This document shows, piece after piece, positions 31,308 through 33,206 of a DNA stretch of 33,206 nt; the first letter of the stretch is position 1, and each line of letters begins with the position of its first letter. Under the pieces are notes generated by a model. The model saw nothing but the letters and a program-made list of their open reading frames with translations. It was not told the origin of the DNA and ran no database searches. The DNA comes from Planctomycetota bacterium (GTDB lineage Bacteria; Planctomycetota; Planctomycetia; Pirellulales; Lacipirellulaceae). Both the position numbers and the translations under genes were made by a program. The DNA is taken from assembly GCA_003576855.1 (NCBI GenBank), contig QEVI01000085.1:1-33206 (forward strand), given 5' to 3'.

Positions 31308-31631
31308 ATGCCGCTGTTCGAAGTCGAAACGGACAGTCACATCATCATCACCTGGGCGACCGACAGCGACGAAGCGTCGAGCGTCGTCTCCAAGGCCTAT
31401 CCGCACGACACCGTACTGCGGCTTACCAAGCGCCCCCGCGACACGTGGGTCATCTCCAAAAGCGCCCTGGGAATCACCGGCAAGCTCGACCCGTGCAACA
31501 CGGCCCGCGATTGCCTGTCGAAGTCCGGCGGCGACAAGGTCCACGCGATTCGCTTGTACATGCACGAAACTGGCGCCGACCTGGAACAAGCGCAGAAGGC
31601 CATCGAATCCAACATGGTCATGGGCTGGTGA
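31308..31631 (+). CDS. Conserved-looking 107-residue protein of unknown function
   Basis: A soluble 107-residue protein with balanced composition. MPLFEVETDSHIIITWATDS reads as a beta-hairpin, DTWVISKSALGITGKLDPCNTARDCL as a mixed segment with two Cys (82 and 88 bases short of the middle helix are not conserved motifs I can name), and DLEQAQKAIESNMVMGW as a C-terminal helix. AAAGGAG (31294-31300) seven bases before the ATG is the strongest ribosome binding site in the window, and a strong terminator follows, so this is a well-expressed monocistronic gene by sequence signals. I do not recognise the family. There is no signal peptide or membrane helix. Confidence 0.8.
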   Translation: MPLFEVETDSHIIITWATDSDEASSVVSKAYPHDTVLRLTKRPRDTWVISKSALGITGKLDPCNTARDCLSKSGGDKVHAIRLYMHETGADLEQAQKAIESNMVMGW

Positions 31632-31693
31632 CGCCGCCCGACGGCCGCCGCCTGCCGCCGTGAGTCGGCCAGCAAGCATGCACCCAAAACTAA

Positions 31694-31744
31694 AGCCACG
31701 CTCCTTCGACCCCGTGTCGAATGAGCGTGGCTGTTGTGTTTTTT
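31694..31744. terminator. Strong bidirectional intrinsic terminator
   Basis: A 10-bp stem AGCCACGCTC/GAGCGTGGCT (31694-31703 with 31723-31732) encloses a second perfect 6-bp stem TTCGAC/GTCGAA with loop CCCGT. A T-run follows at 31739-31744, and the minus strand shows TTTAGTTTT after the stem. It separates two convergent genes. Confidence 0.88.
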
Positions 31745-31772
31745 GATCCGCAGTGGGCGCCGCCGCCGCGTT

Positions 31773-32828
31773 TTACCAGTACCGCGTTGCCGGTTGTCCG
31801 GCGGAAATCGTCGGCGCCGGCGGGGCAGTCGCGGTCGGCGAGGGTTCGCTTGCCGGGGCGGACGTATCGGCTGGCCGCGTTGCCAGCAGGTACGACGGCT
31901 GCCCGGTGGTCGGATACGTGCTCGTTCCCCCAGGTCGATAGGGTTGCGCTGCCGCGACGGCGGCCGCCGGCGGCGCCGTGGTAGTCGCGGCGGGCGTCTC
32001 AGCCGGCGTGCCGGTGGTCGCCGGACCTGGCGCGGCGTTGTAGGGGGTGATCGACGCCGCCATGGCATCGACGGCGCTGGCGGTCGTACCCGGCGCCGCC
32101 GAGGAGGCCGTCGCCGGATTGGCAGCGGCCCCATAGGGCGGGGCAGGGCTGCTGGCTCCGCCGGGCGCCGTCGCCGTGAAGTTCGAGAGCGTGGCCGTGC
32201 CGCTACTCACGCTAGGCGTTACGACATCGCCCGGAGATGGCGAGCGACGACCATATACCGACGCCACGGCCGCGGTCGGCGACGTGGCGGCAGTCCCATA
32301 CGGCGGCGCCGTGCCCGCCGTGCCGTCGGACGGCGGCGCACTGCCGGCGAGCAACGTATTGGCATAACGATCGGCGGCGCCCATCGCCGATGCGCCGGCG
32401 GCGCTGGCGTTCTTGACCGGCGGAACGGAGGCCGGATCGTAGGGCATGCCGATGGAGCCCAGGCTGGCAGTGGTCGCCGCAGGCGTCGCGGCGCGACTGG
32501 TCGCCGCGGCGAAAGTGCCGGGGTCGGTCGTCGGCGCCGTAGTACTGGGGTATTGGCCGCTGGCCGGCGCCCCACTGGCGGCAGACGCCGGCGGCGTTGC
32601 GCTGAACGGCGGGGCAGTTGAATTACTCGCCACTTGCGTCCCGGCCGGCTGGCTCGCTTCGGCCTGCTTGGCAGCCTCCGACGGAAGCTGCGGCGCCGTG
32701 TGCGCCATGGCCGAGGCTTCTGCATCCTTGCCCGATTTCCACCACGCCAACTTGGGCGCCGACTTGCAGCCCACCACGCTGGCGGCTATTGCGGCCGCCA
32801 GGCTCGCAGCGAATGCCGAATGCTTCAT
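31773..32828 (-). CDS. Low-complexity Ala/Pro/Thr-rich lipoprotein
   Basis: A 351-residue envelope protein. The N-terminus MKHSAFAASLAAAIAASVVGC is a lipoprotein signal with lipobox SVVGC and Cys21, followed by KSAPKLAWWKSGKD. The rest is almost wholly Ala, Pro, Thr, Ser and Gly with a recurring Pro-Tyr theme (MPYDPAS, PPYGTAA, PPYGAAA, TPYNAAP, QPYRPGG). It should be disordered and extended, perhaps a spacer or wall-associated protein, and O-glycosylation is conceivable. The ATG at 32828 is chosen because it starts the signal peptide; the open frame extends 34 codons upstream without sense. No family is recognised. High GC in these codons also creates long shadow frames. Confidence 0.75.
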   Translation of the reverse strand: MKHSAFAASLAAAIAASVVGCKSAPKLAWWKSGKDAEASAMAHTAPQLPSEAAKQAEASQPAGTQVASNSTAPPFSATPPASAASGAPASGQYPSTTAPTTDPGTFAAATSRAATPAATTASLGSIGMPYDPASVPPVKNASAAGASAMGAADRYANTLLAGSAPPSDGTAGTAPPYGTAATSPTAAVASVYGRRSPSPGDVVTPSVSSGTATLSNFTATAPGGASSPAPPYGAAANPATASSAAPGTTASAVDAMAASITPYNAAPGPATTGTPAETPAATTTAPPAAAVAAAQPYRPGGTSTYPTTGQPSYLLATRPADTSAPASEPSPTATAPPAPTISAGQPATRYW

Positions 32829-33206
32829 GGCTTCCGTGCCTTGTATTTCGCGGGCGGACGTCGGCCTTCCGTGGCGACGTTGCCCTGGGTGAGTAGTGGC
32901 GCCTGCGCGTGTTGGCACAGCGAGCGGCATCGCTGGGCCTGCAGCGGGCGAACTCGCTACTGGCCTCTTCGGCGTCTCACGAGCCGTCCGTTGAGGAAAT
33001 CCTTGCGGCTTCTAACGGTTCTCCGGCGCCAGCACGCCACGGGGCGCGGCGAGATTATAGACGCGGCCGACCGCCGGTCAACGGCAGTCGGCCGCATGCT
33101 AGCTCGCCGGGTGCAAGTCGCACTTTGCGCACTGGGGGTTGATGTGTTCTGATGGGGCGTGAGATTTGACGGGGGGCGGGTCTTTCCGGCGAGATGCTGG
33201 GCAATT
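32829..33206. other. Right-hand end without a supported gene
   Basis: Upstream region of the lipoprotein gene. Short open frames on the plus strand lack ribosome binding sites and recognisable motifs. No promoter, repeat or RNA gene was identified. Confidence 0.5.

Noticed and set aside
32909-33142. Plus-strand open frame at the right end
   Set aside because: No ribosome binding site or domain; Ser/Arg/Ala-rich chance frame.

Overview
The window is a GC-rich chromosomal segment most likely from a planctomycete, probably of the Pirellulales. The assignment is inferred from gene content: a DUF1559-type prepilin-like protein, a Ser/Thr kinase with the planctomycete N-terminal region and a TPR tail, an FHA-GAF-adenylate cyclase, a DUF4912 protein, and an ATP synthase operon whose membrane subunits carry unusual N-termini. 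No database search was possible, so all family names come from reading motifs.

Left part (1-9956). A PII regulator (glnB, +) converges on a complete ATP synthase operon on the minus strand, in transcription order atpZ-atpI-atpB-atpE-atpF-atpH-atpA-atpG-atpD-atpC. A promoter-like TTGACA-N17-TTAAAT lies about 160 bases upstream of atpZ. Membrane subunit a has a soluble N-terminus of about 190 residues. Subunit b has a signal peptide followed by a His-rich segment. Subunit c also seems to have a signal peptide, but its natural start is out of frame by one base. Gaps in the operon hold short inverted repeats and 7-bp-periodic arrays.

Middle part (9957-20350). A gene-poor divergent region leads to a DUF4912 protein and larE, the sulfur transferase of nickel-pincer cofactor synthesis. 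Then come a small membrane-anchored protein, a prepilin-like protein, an SGLT-type sodium/solute symporter, an HExxH protein, a glutaredoxin-like protein, a four-helix membrane protein, and a LarA-like protein that keeps the cofactor lysine and histidines. A STAS protein and tRNA-Arg(TCT) close the block. LarE and the LarA-like protein together suggest a nickel-pincer enzyme of unknown substrate.

Right part (20583-33206). An adenylate cyclase is followed by a large Ser/Thr kinase-TPR gene broken in its catalytic loop by a perfect 20-bp tandem duplication. Next are a small putative lipoprotein, tRNA-Asp(GTC), a copper P1B-ATPase with YHS and paired metal-binding modules, a tiny membrane protein, a degenerate GGDEF protein, a 107-residue protein of unknown function with a strong ribosome binding site, a bidirectional terminator, and a low-complexity lipoprotein. 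The last 378 bases hold no gene that can be supported.

The strongest points for follow-up are the kinase duplication, the LarE/LarA-like pair, the frame anomaly in atpE, the unusual F0 N-termini, and the altered PII T-loop.
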